Shown here one piece after another: positions 19,297 to 28,526 of a stretch of DNA of 64,000 nt (its first letter is position 1; each line of letters starts with the position of its first letter). A program made the position numbers and the translations under genes. This DNA comes from Janthinobacterium sp. 61 (GTDB taxonomy: Bacteria > Pseudomonadota > Gammaproteobacteria > Burkholderiales > Burkholderiaceae_D), in assembly GCF_002846335.1 (NCBI RefSeq), contig NZ_PJMQ01000001.1:3844001-3908000 (forward strand), in the 5' to 3' direction. A model generated the notes under the pieces. It worked only from the letters and a program-made list of their open reading frames with translations. It did not search any database and was not told where the DNA came from.

Positions 19297-20665
19297 AAAA
19301 TTCATCCGCAAGATCCTCGGCGTTAAAAAAGAGGCAGCGCGCGACACCACGGCACCCGTCGTGCTCGGTCCTGCGCAACACGGAATCGATCCGAAACTGG
19401 TGTCGTCGAATGCCATCCGCGTCACCAGCAGCCTGCAGGAAGCGGGTTTTGAAGCCTTTGTCGTCGGCGGCGCCGTGCGCGACCTGCTACTGGGCGTGAA
19501 GCCGAAAGACTTCGACATCGCCACCAACGCCACGCCGGAACAGGTCAAGCGACTGTTCCGTCGCGCCTTCATCATCGGCAAGCGCTTCCAGATCGTGCAC
19601 GTGATGTTCGGCCAGGATTTGCTGGAAGTGACGACCTTCCGCGGCGCCGGTGCCGATTCGGCGCCCAAGGATGAACATGGCCGCGTCCTGCGCGACAACA
19701 CCTTCGGTCTGCAGCACGAAGATGCACTGCGCCGCGACTTCACCATCAACGCCATGTACTACAACCCGGCCACGCAGGAAGTGCTGGATTACCATGGCGG
19801 CGTAGAAGATATCCGCGCCCAGACCTTGCGCATGATCGGCAAGCCGGAAGAGCGCTACCGCGAAGACCCCGTGCGCATGCTGCGCGTGGTGCGCTTCGCC
19901 GCCAAACTGAAATTCACCATCGAGCCGCATACGGCCGCGCCGATTCCCATCATGGCACCGCTGATCAACAACGTGCCGGCGCCACGCGTGTTCGATGAGA
20001 TGCTGAAACTCCTGATGAGCGGCCACGCGCTGGCCTGCCTGCAGCAACTGCGCAAGGAAGGCTTGCATCACGGCTTGCTGCCGTTGCTCGACGTAGTGCT
20101 GGAACAGCCGCTGGGCGCGAAATTCGTCACCCTGGCGCTGGACGCCACGGATCAACGCATCGCCGCCGGCAAGACCGTCTCTCCGGGCTTCCTGTTTGCC
20201 TCGCTGCTGTGGCACCAGGTGCTGGAAAAATGGACGGCCTACCGCGCCGCTGGCGAGTCGACCATCCCCGCGCTGCACCTGGCGGCCGACGACGTGCTCG
20301 ATTCACAAACGGAAAAACTGGCCCTGCAGCGCAAGATTGGCTCGGACATGCGCGACATCTGGTCGATGCAGCCCCGCTTCGAGCGCCGCGTCGGCAAGGC
20401 ACCTTACAAATTGCTGGAGCACTTGCGCTTCCGTGCCGGCTACGACTTCCTGCTGCTGCGCTGCGCCTCGGGCGAGATCGACATGGACATCGGTGAATGG
20501 TGGACGGCCTTTTATGAAGGCGACGAGGAAACGCGCGAAGCCTTGCTGGTCAGCGCGAATGCCGCACCGGGCGCCGTCAAGAAGAAGCGCCCGCCACGCC
20601 GCAGCACGCGCAGCAAGACCGGCACGGGCGGCGGCTCGACCACCGGAAGCGGCAGCGACGAATAA
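19289..20665 (+). CDS. pcnB: Poly(A) polymerase I
   Basis: PcnB adds poly(A) tails to RNA 3' ends and so marks RNAs for decay. The 458-residue protein has the class II nucleotidyltransferase head with GGAVRDLLLG (about residue 58), DFDIATNATPEQV carrying the two metal-binding aspartates, and RRDFTINAMYY. It ends in a basic Lys/Arg-rich tail (KKKRPPRRSTRSK) characteristic of PcnB rather than tRNA CCA-adding enzyme. It starts inside the end of the HAD gene, and its stop TAA overlaps the folK start (TAATG). Confidence 0.94.
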   Translation: MIKKFIRKILGVKKEAARDTTAPVVLGPAQHGIDPKLVSSNAIRVTSSLQEAGFEAFVVGGAVRDLLLGVKPKDFDIATNATPEQVKRLFRRAFIIGKRFQIVHVMFGQDLLEVTTFRGAGADSAPKDEHGRVLRDNTFGLQHEDALRRDFTINAMYYNPATQEVLDYHGGVEDIRAQTLRMIGKPEERYREDPVRMLRVVRFAAKLKFTIEPHTAAPIPIMAPLINNVPAPRVFDEMLKLLMSGHALACLQQLRKEGLHHGLLPLLDVVLEQPLGAKFVTLALDATDQRIAAGKTVSPGFLFASLLWHQVLEKWTAYRAAGESTIPALHLAADDVLDSQTEKLALQRKIGSDMRDIWSMQPRFERRVGKAPYKLLEHLRFRAGYDFLLLRCASGEIDMDIGEWWTAFYEGDEETREALLVSANAAPGAVKKKRPPRRSTRSKTGTGGGSTTGSGSDE

Positions 20666-21141
20666 TGGCAGTCATTGCCTACATCGGCATCGGTGCCAAC
20701 CTGGGCGACGCGCGCGCGAATGTACAGGATGCTATCGCGCGCCTGGCACGCCTGCCTGGCGCCAGCTTGCTGGACGCCTCGTCCAGCTACCGCACGGCGC
20801 CCATAGCTTCCAGCGGTGACGACTACGTCAACGCCGTGGCGCGCATCACGACCACCCTGCCGGCAGAGGAACTGCTGCTGGCCCTGCACGCCATCGAGGC
20901 GGCGCACGGGCGCGAGCGGCCGTACCGTAACGCCCCGCGCACGCTGGACCTGGACTTGCTGCTGTACGGCGATGAACAGATCGCCAGCGCCACGCTGACG
21001 GTGCCCCATCCGCGCATCACCGAACGCGCCTTCGTGCTGGTGCCGCTGCTGGCTCTGGCGCCCGCCATCGTCGTGCCCGGCCTCGGGCCGGCGCAGGACT
21101 ACCTGGCAAGCGTCGCTGACCAGGCCATCAGCCAGCTCTGA
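20665..21141 (+). CDS. folK: 2-amino-4-hydroxy-6-hydroxymethyldihydropteridine pyrophosphokinase
   Basis: FolK transfers pyrophosphate from ATP to the pterin precursor of folate. The 158-residue protein has IGIGANLGD at the N-terminus, YVNAVARI, and the signature RTLDLDLLLYG near residue 92, with PHPRITERAFVLVPL in the C-terminal half. It overlaps pcnB by one base, in the gene order pcnB-folK-panB frequent in beta- and gammaproteobacteria. Confidence 0.96.
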   Translation: MAVIAYIGIGANLGDARANVQDAIARLARLPGASLLDASSSYRTAPIASSGDDYVNAVARITTTLPAEELLLALHAIEAAHGRERPYRNAPRTLDLDLLLYGDEQIASATLTVPHPRITERAFVLVPLLALAPAIVVPGLGPAQDYLASVADQAISQL

Positions 21142-21239
21142 CCCGTTTCGGTCCCATCCTCTACAATGCCGCTCCTGCAGCGCGCCGCATAAAGTACTAC
21201 ACTAGCGGCGTCGTATCCCTTTCACTCTAGAGAATACCT

Positions 21240-22115
21240 ATGTCCGCTTATTTGCAAGGAACAGATCTGGCCGCAAAAGACAAGGCCGCCACACCGGCGC
21301 CGGCGCCATCCAGGCCTGTCGCCAACAAGGCCGTGACCATCCATACGCTGGCCACGCTGCGCGCCGCCGGCGAAAAGATCACCATGCTGACCTGCTATGA
21401 CGCCAGCTTCGCGTCGCTGATGGACCGCTGCGGCGTGGAGATCCTGCTGATCGGCGATTCGCTCGGCATGGTCTGCAACGGCCACAATTCCACCCTGCCC
21501 GTCACCGTGGCCGAACTGGCCTATCACACCGCTTCCGTGGCGCGCGGCGCCAAGTCGGCCATGATCATGTCCGACCTGCCGTTCGGCGCGTATGGCACGC
21601 CCGAAACAGCCTATGCCAACGCCGTCATCCTGATGCAGGCTGGTGCGCACATGATCAAGATCGAGGGTGGCGCCTGGCTGGCCGAGACCGTCCGTTTCCT
21701 CACGGAGCGCGGCATCCCCATCTGCGCCCACATCGGCCTGACACCGCAATCGGTGCACCAGCTGGGCGGCTACAAAGTGCAGGGCAAGAGCACGGAAAGC
21801 GCCGCAGAGCTGAAGAACGACGCGCTGGCGCTGCAAAACGCGGGCGCCGCCATCGTGCTGATGGAAGCCATGCCAACGCAGCTGGGCAAGGAAGTGACCG
21901 ACATGCTGACGATACCCACCATCGGCATCGGCGCCGGTCCCGACTGCTCGGGCCAGGTACTCGTCATGCACGACATGCTGGGCGTGTTCCCAGGCCGCAA
22001 GGCGCGGTTCGTGCGCAACTTCATGGAAGGCGCGGCCAGCATCGACGACGCCGTCATCGGCTACGTCAAGGCCGTCAAAGATGGCAGCTTCCCGGCGCTG
22101 GAACACTGCTTCTGA
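21240..22115 (+). CDS. panB: 3-methyl-2-oxobutanoate hydroxymethyltransferase
   Basis: PanB makes ketopantoate from 2-oxoisovalerate and methylenetetrahydrofolate, the first committed step to pantothenate and CoA. The 291-residue protein carries [23 protein letters not shown] with metal-binding Asp, KIEGGAW, and [19 protein letters not shown]. The first 30 residues are an Ala/Pro-rich extension of the usual start ([13 protein letters not shown]). No panC is in the window. An 8-base triple repeat covers its stop codon and a strong terminator follows. Confidence 0.96.
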   Translation: MSAYLQGTDLAAKDKAATPAPAPSRPVANKAVTIHTLATLRAAGEKITMLTCYDASFASLMDRCGVEILLIGDSLGMVCNGHNSTLPVTVAELAYHTASVARGAKSAMIMSDLPFGAYGTPETAYANAVILMQAGAHMIKIEGGAWLAETVRFLTERGIPICAHIGLTPQSVHQLGGYKVQGKSTESAAELKNDALALQNAGAAIVLMEAMPTQLGKEVTDMLTIPTIGIGAGPDCSGQVLVMHDMLGVFPGRKARFVRNFMEGAASIDDAVIGYVKAVKDGSFPALEHCF

Positions 22116-22133
22116 TCTTCTGATCTTCTGATC
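22110..22133. repeat. Three tandem copies of TTCTGATC across the panB stop codon
   Basis: Three exact 8-base units in a row; the panB TGA (22113-22115) lies in the first unit. It looks like slipped-strand duplication just after the coding end and does not change the protein. Confidence 0.8.
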
Positions 22134-22137
22134 TAGC

Positions 22138-22470
22138 CTATTGAGGCGATATCGCCCCGGTACTCGCCGGGGCGATTTTTTTTTCGCGCAGCGTTTCTGT
22201 CCGTACAAAGGCCACCTCAAGGCCAAAGAACTGGCCGATACGGTTCAACGTCTGAATAGTCGGATTACCCTTGCCGCTCTCGATCTCCTTGATGACCTTC
22301 GTGCTCACGCCCCGGTGCGTCGCAAACTCTGCCTGCGTCATGCGCGAGATGGCGCGCATTTCCTTGACGGCGTGCTGTAGCGTGACGGCTCCTGCCTCAA
22401 TGGCGTCGTAAAGCACTGCCCTGCGCTGCCGCAACTCTTCCTTGTCAACGGTCTTTTTCGTACGCGCCAT
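22138..22470 (-). CDS. HipB-like XRE-family antitoxin
   Basis: The 110-residue protein starts MARTKKTVDKEEL and has a helix-turn-helix of the XRE type (about residues 34-88, with RMTQAEFATHRGVSTKVIKE and ESGKGNPTIQTLNRIGQFFG). It follows the HipA-like toxin gene by one base, the reverse of the usual antitoxin-first order. Antitoxins of this family bind the kinase toxin and repress the operon. The last 15 codons run through the panB terminator hairpin (22151-22176), so this tail is probably host-derived sequence. It lacks the usual hydrophobic HipB C-terminus, as far as can be seen. Confidence 0.85.
   Translation of the reverse strand: MARTKKTVDKEELRQRRAVLYDAIEAGAVTLQHAVKEMRAISRMTQAEFATHRGVSTKVIKEIESGKGNPTIQTLNRIGQFFGLEVAFVRTETLREKKIAPASTGAISPQ
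22151..22184 (+). terminator. panB terminator, inside the hipB-like 3' end
   Basis: ATCGCCCCGG and CCGGGGCGAT form a perfect 10-bp stem with a TACTCG loop, followed by eight T on the plus strand. It ends panB transcription 36 bases after the stop codon. On the minus strand the same bases code for the end of the HipB-like protein. Confidence 0.95.
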
Positions 22471-22471
22471 G

Positions 22472-23764
22472 TCAGTGCTCTCCCAATGCCTTGAGCTGTT
22501 CGATCTGCCCGGCGATATGTGGCCGGAGGAAAGCAATGATGTCATCATCCACACCTGCCTCCTGCATATGCTGTTCCAGCGCAACCAGGTGCTGGGAAAA
22601 TCCGTAGAGCGCGAGGCGGATCTGCTGGCGCTCCACATCCGGCATGCCAATCGTAGCCAGTATCGTCGTCCAGTCGTGCAGCTCGTTTTTGGTATCCGGG
22701 TGATACCAGCGCGCCGCGCGTGGTATGCCATCCGGGTCCAGGTACATCGGCGCAAAATCGAACAGCGGCGTGAGGCGCACCTCGGTACCAATTTGCTGCA
22801 CCGCCGTATTGCGTGCGTGATTATCGGTATTGCGCATGGCCAGGTTCAAGATATCGCGTTTGAGAAATTCGATGGTTTCCGCAGTCTTGTCGCTGACGAC
22901 GGCGCGCAGCGCCTGCAATAAGTCGAACTGGCTGGGCGTGGCTTCAAAGCCAACGATACCTGCCAGCGAAGCGGCGCTTTCCTGGTGCAGCCGCAGCACT
23001 TTTCCATCCCGGATGCGGCGGTCAAAACGGGGAATGAACAAGGTATCGTCCTGGTAGCGCAACTGGCCTTCAGTGCGCAAGCCCACCGCGCGCGCCACAG
23101 TCATGTACGCGGCTTCATTTCTCAATACCTTGGCGTCGCTGGCGGTCTTTCCGCGCGGACGCTTGACGATGAAATGCGCAGCCGCGTACTGGTCCGCCAG
23201 GGCACTATCGGCATGCCAGAGACCAGCATGGTCGGTGGTCAGCAGATATTTCGGCGCCGCTCCTTGCACCCCCAGACTGCCGGCGGCCAACATGCCATGC
23301 ATCAGCATGCGCTCATTGAAGGCATCGCCGCGACCTATGATCTCGTCCAGTGAAAAGCCGGGCAGTGGCTTGCCCTTGTCGTGGCGATTCATATGTTGTG
23401 CGTAGTACTGCACGGCCTCGGCGATGCGCACGCGCCCGACGGGATTGAATGCGCCGGCACACGCCAGCGCAAAATCGGCAGCCGGACCATCGGCAAGTTG
23501 AAGCTGCCCAAGCAGATATGTCCGTCCGCTTCCCTGGGGAATCAGGTCAAAGATAAAGGCTGGCCATTGCGCCAGCTTCTGCATCTCTGCCGTGACGGGG
23601 AAACGCAGCGAGACAGGTCCACTCTCAAGCTTGAAGAAGGCATAATCGAGGTCATACTCGAACAGGGCAGCGGTACGTGGATTGCCGCCTGCAGGTTCAA
23701 GCAAAGTCAGCGATGCGCAATCGTGCCACGCATCATCATGAAAAATTTGAAAATGGCACTGCAT
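22472..23764 (-). CDS. HipA-family serine/threonine kinase toxin
   Basis: The 430-residue protein has an N-terminal HipA N1 domain (about 30-120) and the HipA-type kinase core. Visible motifs are a glycine-rich loop SLGVQGAAPK (163-172), nucleotide-binding Lys201 in FIVKRP, HQES at 260, the catalytic RNTDNHARN (D314, N319) and metal-binding D336 in PLFDF. HipA kinases phosphorylate translation factors such as glutamyl-tRNA synthetase and arrest growth; the target here is unknown. All catalytic residues are present, so it should be active. Composition is less GC-rich than its neighbours and the promoter region is AT-rich, suggesting horizontal gain. GTGGAG lies before the ATG. Confidence 0.9.
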   Translation of the reverse strand: MQCHFQIFHDDAWHDCASLTLLEPAGGNPRTAALFEYDLDYAFFKLESGPVSLRFPVTAEMQKLAQWPAFIFDLIPQGSGRTYLLGQLQLADGPAADFALACAGAFNPVGRVRIAEAVQYYAQHMNRHDKGKPLPGFSLDEIIGRGDAFNERMLMHGMLAAGSLGVQGAAPKYLLTTDHAGLWHADSALADQYAAAHFIVKRPRGKTASDAKVLRNEAAYMTVARAVGLRTEGQLRYQDDTLFIPRFDRRIRDGKVLRLHQESAASLAGIVGFEATPSQFDLLQALRAVVSDKTAETIEFLKRDILNLAMRNTDNHARNTAVQQIGTEVRLTPLFDFAPMYLDPDGIPRAARWYHPDTKNELHDWTTILATIGMPDVERQQIRLALYGFSQHLVALEQHMQEAGVDDDIIAFLRPHIAGQIEQLKALGEH

Positions 23765-23782
23765 GGCGACTCCACTGGATCT

Positions 23783-23828
23783 TATAGTAGCTAATTGTGT
23801 TCAGTTTATCCGTAAATTAGCACTTATA
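23783..23828 (-). promoter_or_regulatory. Candidate HipB operator/promoter of the hip module
   Basis: Two inverted arms, 23783-23796 (TATAGTAGCTAATT) and 23815-23828 (AATTAGCACTTATA), match at 11 of 14 positions and are separated by 18 bases. They lie 19-64 bases upstream of the hipA-like start in an AT-rich gap; a TACTAT/TATAAG -10-like stretch lies in the left arm. Autorepression is inferred from the family. Confidence 0.5.
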
Positions 23829-23938
23829 CGATCCAAATTTTAGCAGGTGCAGCGCCATGAAAAATTTAATAGAACCTAGAAGAACTATTTTAAGTCGGCA
23901 ACACCATTAATTAGCCCTTTTAAGTACCCTTATAAAAA

Positions 23939-25426
23939 TTACCCCACCTGTATCCACGTCGTCTTCAGCTCCGTGTACTTGTCCAGCGCGTGCAGCGACT
24001 TGTCGCGCCCATTGCCCGACTGCTTGTAGCCGCCGAACGGCACGGTGATGTCGTCGCCGTCGTACTGGTTCACGTGCACAGTGCCCGCACGCAGGGCGCG
24101 CGCCGTCTGGATGGCCTTGGTAATGTCGGACGTCCACACGGCCGCCTGCAAGCCATACGGCGTGGCATTCGCCTGTTTGATGGCATCGGCGATATCCGTA
24201 AAGCCCAGCACGGACAGCACAGGGCCGAAGATCTCTTCGCGCGCAATCGTCATGCCCGCGTCCACGCCGAAAATGGTCGGCTGCACATAGTAGCCGCCCG
24301 TCTCCGCGCGCACGGCGTCGCCGCCGCCCAGCAGCTGTGCGCCTTCCTGCTTGCCGGCCGCGATATAGCCCATGACAGTGCTCATCTGCGTGGCGTCGAC
24401 GATGGCGCCCATGACGGTGGCTTCGTCGAGCGGGTCGCCGGGCTGGAAACGGGGCAGCATGGCCAACGCCTTGGCCAGGAATTCTTCCCTGATCGATTCT
24501 TCCACGAACAGACGCGAGGGCGCATTGCAGCTTTCGCCCTGATTGAAAAAGATGGAACCGACAGCCGCCGCCACGGCCTTGTCCAGGTCCGGGCAGTCGG
24601 CGCAAACGATGTTGGCGGACTTGCCGCCCAATTCCGTCCAGGCCCGTTTCAAATTCGACTGGCCCGCCATCTGCACGATCAACTTGCCCGTGCGCGTGGA
24701 ACCCGTAAAGCCGATGCAATCGACATCCATGTGCAGCGCCAGCGCGGCGCCCGCCTCGTTGCCATAGCCGGGCAGCACGTTGAAGACGCCAGCCGGCACG
24801 CCCGCCTGCAGCGCGATGTCTGCCAGGCGCAGAGCCGTCAATGGCGATTTTTCCGACGGTTTCAATATCACGCTGTTGCCGGCCGCGAGGGCCGGGGCGA
24901 TTTTCCAGGCGGCCATGATCATCGGGTAATTCCACGGCACGATGGCGGCGACGACGCCCACCGGTTCGCGCGTGATCAGTGCCAGGCTGTTGGCGGGAGT
25001 CGGTGCGATTTCATCGTAGACCTTGTCGATCGCCTCGCCATACCAGCGCAGGCAGTTGGCCGTGGCGCCCACGTCCACGCTCTGGCTGTACTTGATCGGC
25101 TTACCCATGTCCAGGGTTTCCAGCAGGGCCAGCTCGGGGCCGTTCTGCTGCACCAGGTCGGCGAACTTGATCAGTATACGCTTGCGCTGCGCGGGGGACT
25201 TGCCTGCCCAGCGGCGGTCCTCAAAAGCAGCGCGGGCGGCCAGCACGGCCGCGTCCACGTCGGCGCTGTCGCAGCGGGCCACCTGCCCCAGGAGACGGCC
25301 ATCGATGGGCGACAGATTGTCGAAGGTCTGGCCAGACCTGGCCCCCATCCGTTCGCCATTGATGAAGGCGCGTCCATCGATCGTGAGCGCTGCCGCCCGT
25401 GCATGCCAACTGGTGTTTTCCGTCAT
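23939..25426 (-). CDS. puuC: Aldehyde dehydrogenase, PuuC/KauB-like
   Basis: The 495-residue NAD(P)-dependent enzyme has the cofactor region around VVAAIVPWNYPMIMAAWKIAPA, the general base Glu in TELGGKSANIV and catalytic Cys in NQGESCNAPSR. It most resembles gamma-glutamyl-gamma-aminobutyraldehyde dehydrogenase. It should oxidise 4-aminobutyraldehyde or its gamma-glutamyl form made from putrescine by the upstream genes, giving GABA or gamma-glutamyl-GABA. The start at 25426 has CGGGAG upstream; a TTG five codons earlier is a poorer choice. It is the last gene of the polyamine cluster, 36 bases after potI. Confidence 0.9.
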   Translation of the reverse strand: MTENTSWHARAAALTIDGRAFINGERMGARSGQTFDNLSPIDGRLLGQVARCDSADVDAAVLAARAAFEDRRWAGKSPAQRKRILIKFADLVQQNGPELALLETLDMGKPIKYSQSVDVGATANCLRWYGEAIDKVYDEIAPTPANSLALITREPVGVVAAIVPWNYPMIMAAWKIAPALAAGNSVILKPSEKSPLTALRLADIALQAGVPAGVFNVLPGYGNEAGAALALHMDVDCIGFTGSTRTGKLIVQMAGQSNLKRAWTELGGKSANIVCADCPDLDKAVAAAVGSIFFNQGESCNAPSRLFVEESIREEFLAKALAMLPRFQPGDPLDEATVMGAIVDATQMSTVMGYIAAGKQEGAQLLGGGDAVRAETGGYYVQPTIFGVDAGMTIAREEIFGPVLSVLGFTDIADAIKQANATPYGLQAAVWTSDITKAIQTARALRAGTVHVNQYDGDDITVPFGGYKQSGNGRDKSLHALDKYTELKTTWIQVG

Positions 25427-25462
25427 GGTCGTCTCCCGCAAGGTGAAAACGCCAGCTTACTC

Positions 25463-26308
25463 CTAGTCTGCCAAATAGGCCGCAGACATCTGCTTGCGGC
25501 GCTGTCGGTCGGCGCGCGCCAGCATCACGGCATACACGATCACGGCGATCGTCACGACGAGAATGGTCAGCGCGGCAATCGCATTGACGCGCGGATCGAG
25601 CCCCAGACGCGCACGCGAGAAGATCACCAGCGGCATCGTCGTCGAACCTGGGCCGGACAGGAAGGCCGTCAGCACCACATCGTCCAGCGACAGCGTGAAC
25701 GTCAGCAGCCAGGCCGAAGCCAGCGCCTGCGTGATGTTTGGCAGGGTAACGAGGAAGAAGACCTGATGCGCGCGGCAACCCAGGTCCATGGCCGCTTCGG
25801 CCAGGGATTTACTCATTTCCTGCAGGCGCGACTGCACCACCACGGCTGCATACGCCATGCCCAGCAGAGTGTGACCGAGCCAGATCGTCAGCACGCCCCG
25901 CTCGGGGAAACCGAAGACTTTTTGCATGGACACCAGCATCAGCAGCAGGGACAGGCCGATGATCACTTCCGGCATCACCAGCGGCGCGCTGACCATGGAC
26001 GAGAACAAGGTACGGCCACGGAAGCGCTGGTAGCTGTTCAAGGCGAAGGCGGCGAAGGTACCCAGTATGACGGACGAGGTGGCCGACATGAAGGCGATCT
26101 TCAGCGACAAACCAAAACCCGAGATGATTTCCGTATCCCTCATCAACTCGCTGTACCAGCGCAGCGAAAAGCCGCTCCACACCATGTCCTGGCGCGAGCT
26201 GTTAAAAGAGAAGACGATCAGTACGATGATAGGCAGGTAGAGGAACAGATAGCCGAGCGAGAGCCAGCCGCGCCCGAACCAGCGCTGTAAAAAGGTGCGT
26301 CCGTTCAT
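25463..26308 (-). CDS. potI: Putrescine/polyamine ABC transporter permease (PotI/SpuH)
   Basis: The 281-residue protein has six membrane segments and the permease EAA loop (EMSKSLAEAAMDLGCRAHQVFFLVTLP), which docks with the ATPase. The start WLSLGYLFLYLPIIVLIVFSFNSS is typical of PotI/PotC. It pairs with PotH to form the transmembrane channel. It overlaps potH by four bases. The substrate is read from the neighbouring putrescine-catabolic genes and from similarity to SpuH, so putrescine is most likely. Confidence 0.92.
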   Translation of the reverse strand: MNGRTFLQRWFGRGWLSLGYLFLYLPIIVLIVFSFNSSRQDMVWSGFSLRWYSELMRDTEIISGFGLSLKIAFMSATSSVILGTFAAFALNSYQRFRGRTLFSSMVSAPLVMPEVIIGLSLLLMLVSMQKVFGFPERGVLTIWLGHTLLGMAYAAVVVQSRLQEMSKSLAEAAMDLGCRAHQVFFLVTLPNITQALASAWLLTFTLSLDDVVLTAFLSGPGSTTMPLVIFSRARLGLDPRVNAIAALTILVVTIAVIVYAVMLARADRQRRKQMSAAYLAD

Positions 26309-27234
26309 GCTTGTCCCTCCGCGCCTTGATCGGTCTTGTATTTGTTAAAAATGGCCATCGGCACGAGGATCAGCAAGACCACCAGCACCGTCACCGACGA
26401 AGCCATGGCCCAGTCGTTATTCGTGAAGTATTCATCCCACAGCACACGGCCGATCATCAACGTTTCCGGGCCGCCCAGCAGCTCAGGAATCACGTATTCG
26501 CCCACGGACGGAATGAACACCAGCATGGCGCCGGCGATGATGCCCGACTTCGACAGCGGCACCGTGATGCGCCAGAACGCCTGCAGGGGCGTGGCGCCCA
26601 GATCGGCCGCCGCTTCCAGATAGCGCATGTCCATTTTGACCAGGTTGGCGTACAGTGGCAGGATCATGAATGGCAGGTAGGCGTACACCATGCCGACCAC
26701 CAAGGAGAACGAAGTGTTCATCATGTGCAGCGGTTCGCTGATGACGCCCAGCGCGATCAGCAGGTCGTTGAGCAAGCCGTGGTTGGCCAGGATACCCTTC
26801 CAGGCATACACGCGCAGCAGGAACGAGGTCCAGAACGGCAGCATCACCAGCATCATCAGCACAGGGCGGATCGATGGCCTGGCGCGCGCCATGAAGTAGG
26901 CGAACGGGTAGCCGATAAACAGGCAGATGGCGGTGGTGATCGCCGCATATTTCAGGGAGCTGAGATAGGTAAGCAGATACAGTTCATCGGCGGCGATGAA
27001 CAGGTAGTTGGCGATTTTGACCTTCAGCACGACGATGCCGTCGACGTACGACAGCAGGCCGCCGAACGGGCTGCCTGCCGTGTCCATGTCGGACAGGCTG
27101 ATGCGCAGCACGATCAGGAAAGGCACCAGGAAAGCGGCCGTCAGGAACAGTGACGGCACGGCGATAACGGCGTTGCGGCCCGTCAGCCAGCGCAAGGTAA
27201 CGAAGTGGCGCAGCGATTGCAGGAGGGACGTCAT
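26305..27234 (-). CDS. potH: Putrescine/polyamine ABC transporter permease (PotH/SpuG)
   Basis: The 309-residue protein has six membrane segments and the EAA loop MRYLEAAADLGATPLQAFWRITVPLS. The segment YLTYLSSLKYAAITTAICLFIGYPFAYFMA is typical of PotH/PotB. It lies seven bases after potG and overlaps potI, so potG, potH and potI form one translational unit for an importer. No periplasmic binding protein gene is found with it. Confidence 0.92.
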   Translation of the reverse strand: MTSLLQSLRHFVTLRWLTGRNAVIAVPSLFLTAAFLVPFLIVLRISLSDMDTAGSPFGGLLSYVDGIVVLKVKIANYLFIAADELYLLTYLSSLKYAAITTAICLFIGYPFAYFMARARPSIRPVLMMLVMLPFWTSFLLRVYAWKGILANHGLLNDLLIALGVISEPLHMMNTSFSLVVGMVYAYLPFMILPLYANLVKMDMRYLEAAADLGATPLQAFWRITVPLSKSGIIAGAMLVFIPSVGEYVIPELLGGPETLMIGRVLWDEYFTNNDWAMASSVTVLVVLLILVPMAIFNKYKTDQGAEGQA

Positions 27235-27241
27235 GAGGGCC

Positions 27242-28390
27242 TCAGCTGGTCAGCACAACGATGTCGGCGCCATCCCACCACACCCACACGCGCTGCTCGC
27301 GCTCGAGGCGCGAGACGTCGTGGCGGGCCGCGTTGGTGCGCGAGACTTTCACCACCGTGCCGCTGTCGAGACGCACATGGTAGCTGGTTTCATTGCCAAA
27401 ATACGCCATGGCGACAATCACGCCCTGGGCGCAGTTGTAGCCGTGTTCCGCAGGCGACGCGCGCTCTTCCAAGGCAGGTGGCTCGATCTGGATACCGATT
27501 TTCTCGGGGCGCACGGCCACCGAGACATCCATGCCCAGGTTGCCCGTGATGCCGTGCGCGACGTACTGGCGGCCGTCGGGCGTGTCAATCACCACGTGAT
27601 CGGGTTCGTCTTCCGTGATGCTGCCGTCGAACAGGTTGACGCTACCAATGAAGTCGGCCACGAAACGGCAGTTTGGCGTTTCGTAGATTTCGCCCGGTGC
27701 GCCCACCTGCAGGATGCGTCCTTCGCTCATGACGGCGATGCGCGTGGCCATGCTCATGGCTTCATCCTGGTCATGCGTGACCATCACGCAGGTGACGCCC
27801 ACCTGCTCGATGATGTTGACCAGTTCCATCTGCGTGCGTTCGCGCAGTTTCTTGTCGAGCGCGCCCAGCGGCTCGTCAAGCAGCAGCAATTGCGGACGCT
27901 TGGCCAGGCTGCGCGCCAGCGCCACGCGCTGCTGCTGGCCGCCCGACAGCTGGTGCGGCTTGCGCTTCGCGTATTGGCCCAGTTGCACCAGCGCCAGCAT
28001 CTGCTCGACACGCGCCGCCACTTCCGCTTTCGGCAAGCCGTCCCGGCGCAGGCCGAAGGCGATGTTATCCCACACGGACAGGTGGGGGAACAGCGCGTAC
28101 GACTGGAACATCATGTTGATGGGCCGCTGGTGCGGCGGCACATCGACAATGCTGTTGCCCGCCAGGGCGATGCGCCCCGAGGTCGGCGTCTCGAAACCGG
28201 CCAGCATGCGCAGCAGGGTCGACTTGCCGCAACCGGAACTGCCCAGCAGGGCGAAAATCTCGCCCTTGTTGATCGTCACGGAAATATCATTGACGGCGCG
28301 CACGCCATCGAATTCCTTGACCAGTTGATCAATCAGCAAGAAAGGCGCTTGGGCGTCGCTGGCCGACGCGGCAGGTGTTGCTATCGTCAT
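27242..28390 (-). CDS. potG: Polyamine ABC transporter ATP-binding protein (PotG/SpuF)
   Basis: The 382-residue ATPase has Walker [10 protein letters not shown], the Q-loop, signature [16 protein letters not shown], Walker [13 protein letters not shown] and the switch His in [10 protein letters not shown]-terminal TOBE domain (about 290-380) is present, as in PotA/PotG. It energises the PotH-PotI channel. A terminator-like hairpin stands 37 bases upstream of its start, between it and the aminotransferase gene, so its expression may be attenuated or come from a separate promoter. Confidence 0.94.
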   Translation of the reverse strand: MTIATPAASASDAQAPFLLIDQLVKEFDGVRAVNDISVTINKGEIFALLGSSGCGKSTLLRMLAGFETPTSGRIALAGNSIVDVPPHQRPINMMFQSYALFPHLSVWDNIAFGLRRDGLPKAEVAARVEQMLALVQLGQYAKRKPHQLSGGQQQRVALARSLAKRPQLLLLDEPLGALDKKLRERTQMELVNIIEQVGVTCVMVTHDQDEAMSMATRIAVMSEGRILQVGAPGEIYETPNCRFVADFIGSVNLFDGSITEDEPDHVVIDTPDGRQYVAHGITGNLGMDVSVAVRPEKIGIQIEPPALEERASPAEHGYNCAQGVIVAMAYFGNETSYHVRLDSGTVVKVSRTNAARHDVSRLEREQRVWVWWDGADIVVLTS

Positions 28391-28426
28391 GTGTGGTTAG
28401 CTTCTGGGTAAGAGGGTGTCAAAATG

Positions 28427-28452
28427 AAAAACTGGCCGCTGTAGTAGCGGCC
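28427..28452 (-). terminator. Terminator-like hairpin upstream of potG
   Basis: GGCCGCT and AGCGGCC form a perfect 7-bp stem (28434-28440 with 28446-28452) with a 5-base loop, followed by AGTTTTTC on the minus strand. It stands in the gap between the aminotransferase gene and potG and would reduce readthrough into potGHI. Confidence 0.6.
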
Positions 28453-28526
28453 AAGATGGAAGTTTAGCGGAACTCACCCGCATGTGCTGTGAAAAATGTG
28501 AATTCTGTGGCGCATTCAGCAGAAAT

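Noticed and set aside
22471..22791. Upstream extension of the HipB-like frame
   Set aside because: It overlaps the hipA-like gene and lacks any family character before MARTKK.
23990..26290. Long 766-codon open frame on the plus strand
   Set aside because: It is antisense to the aldehyde dehydrogenase and PotI genes, which have clear motifs. Its translation is rich in His, Gln and Arg, typical of GC-rich antisense frames.
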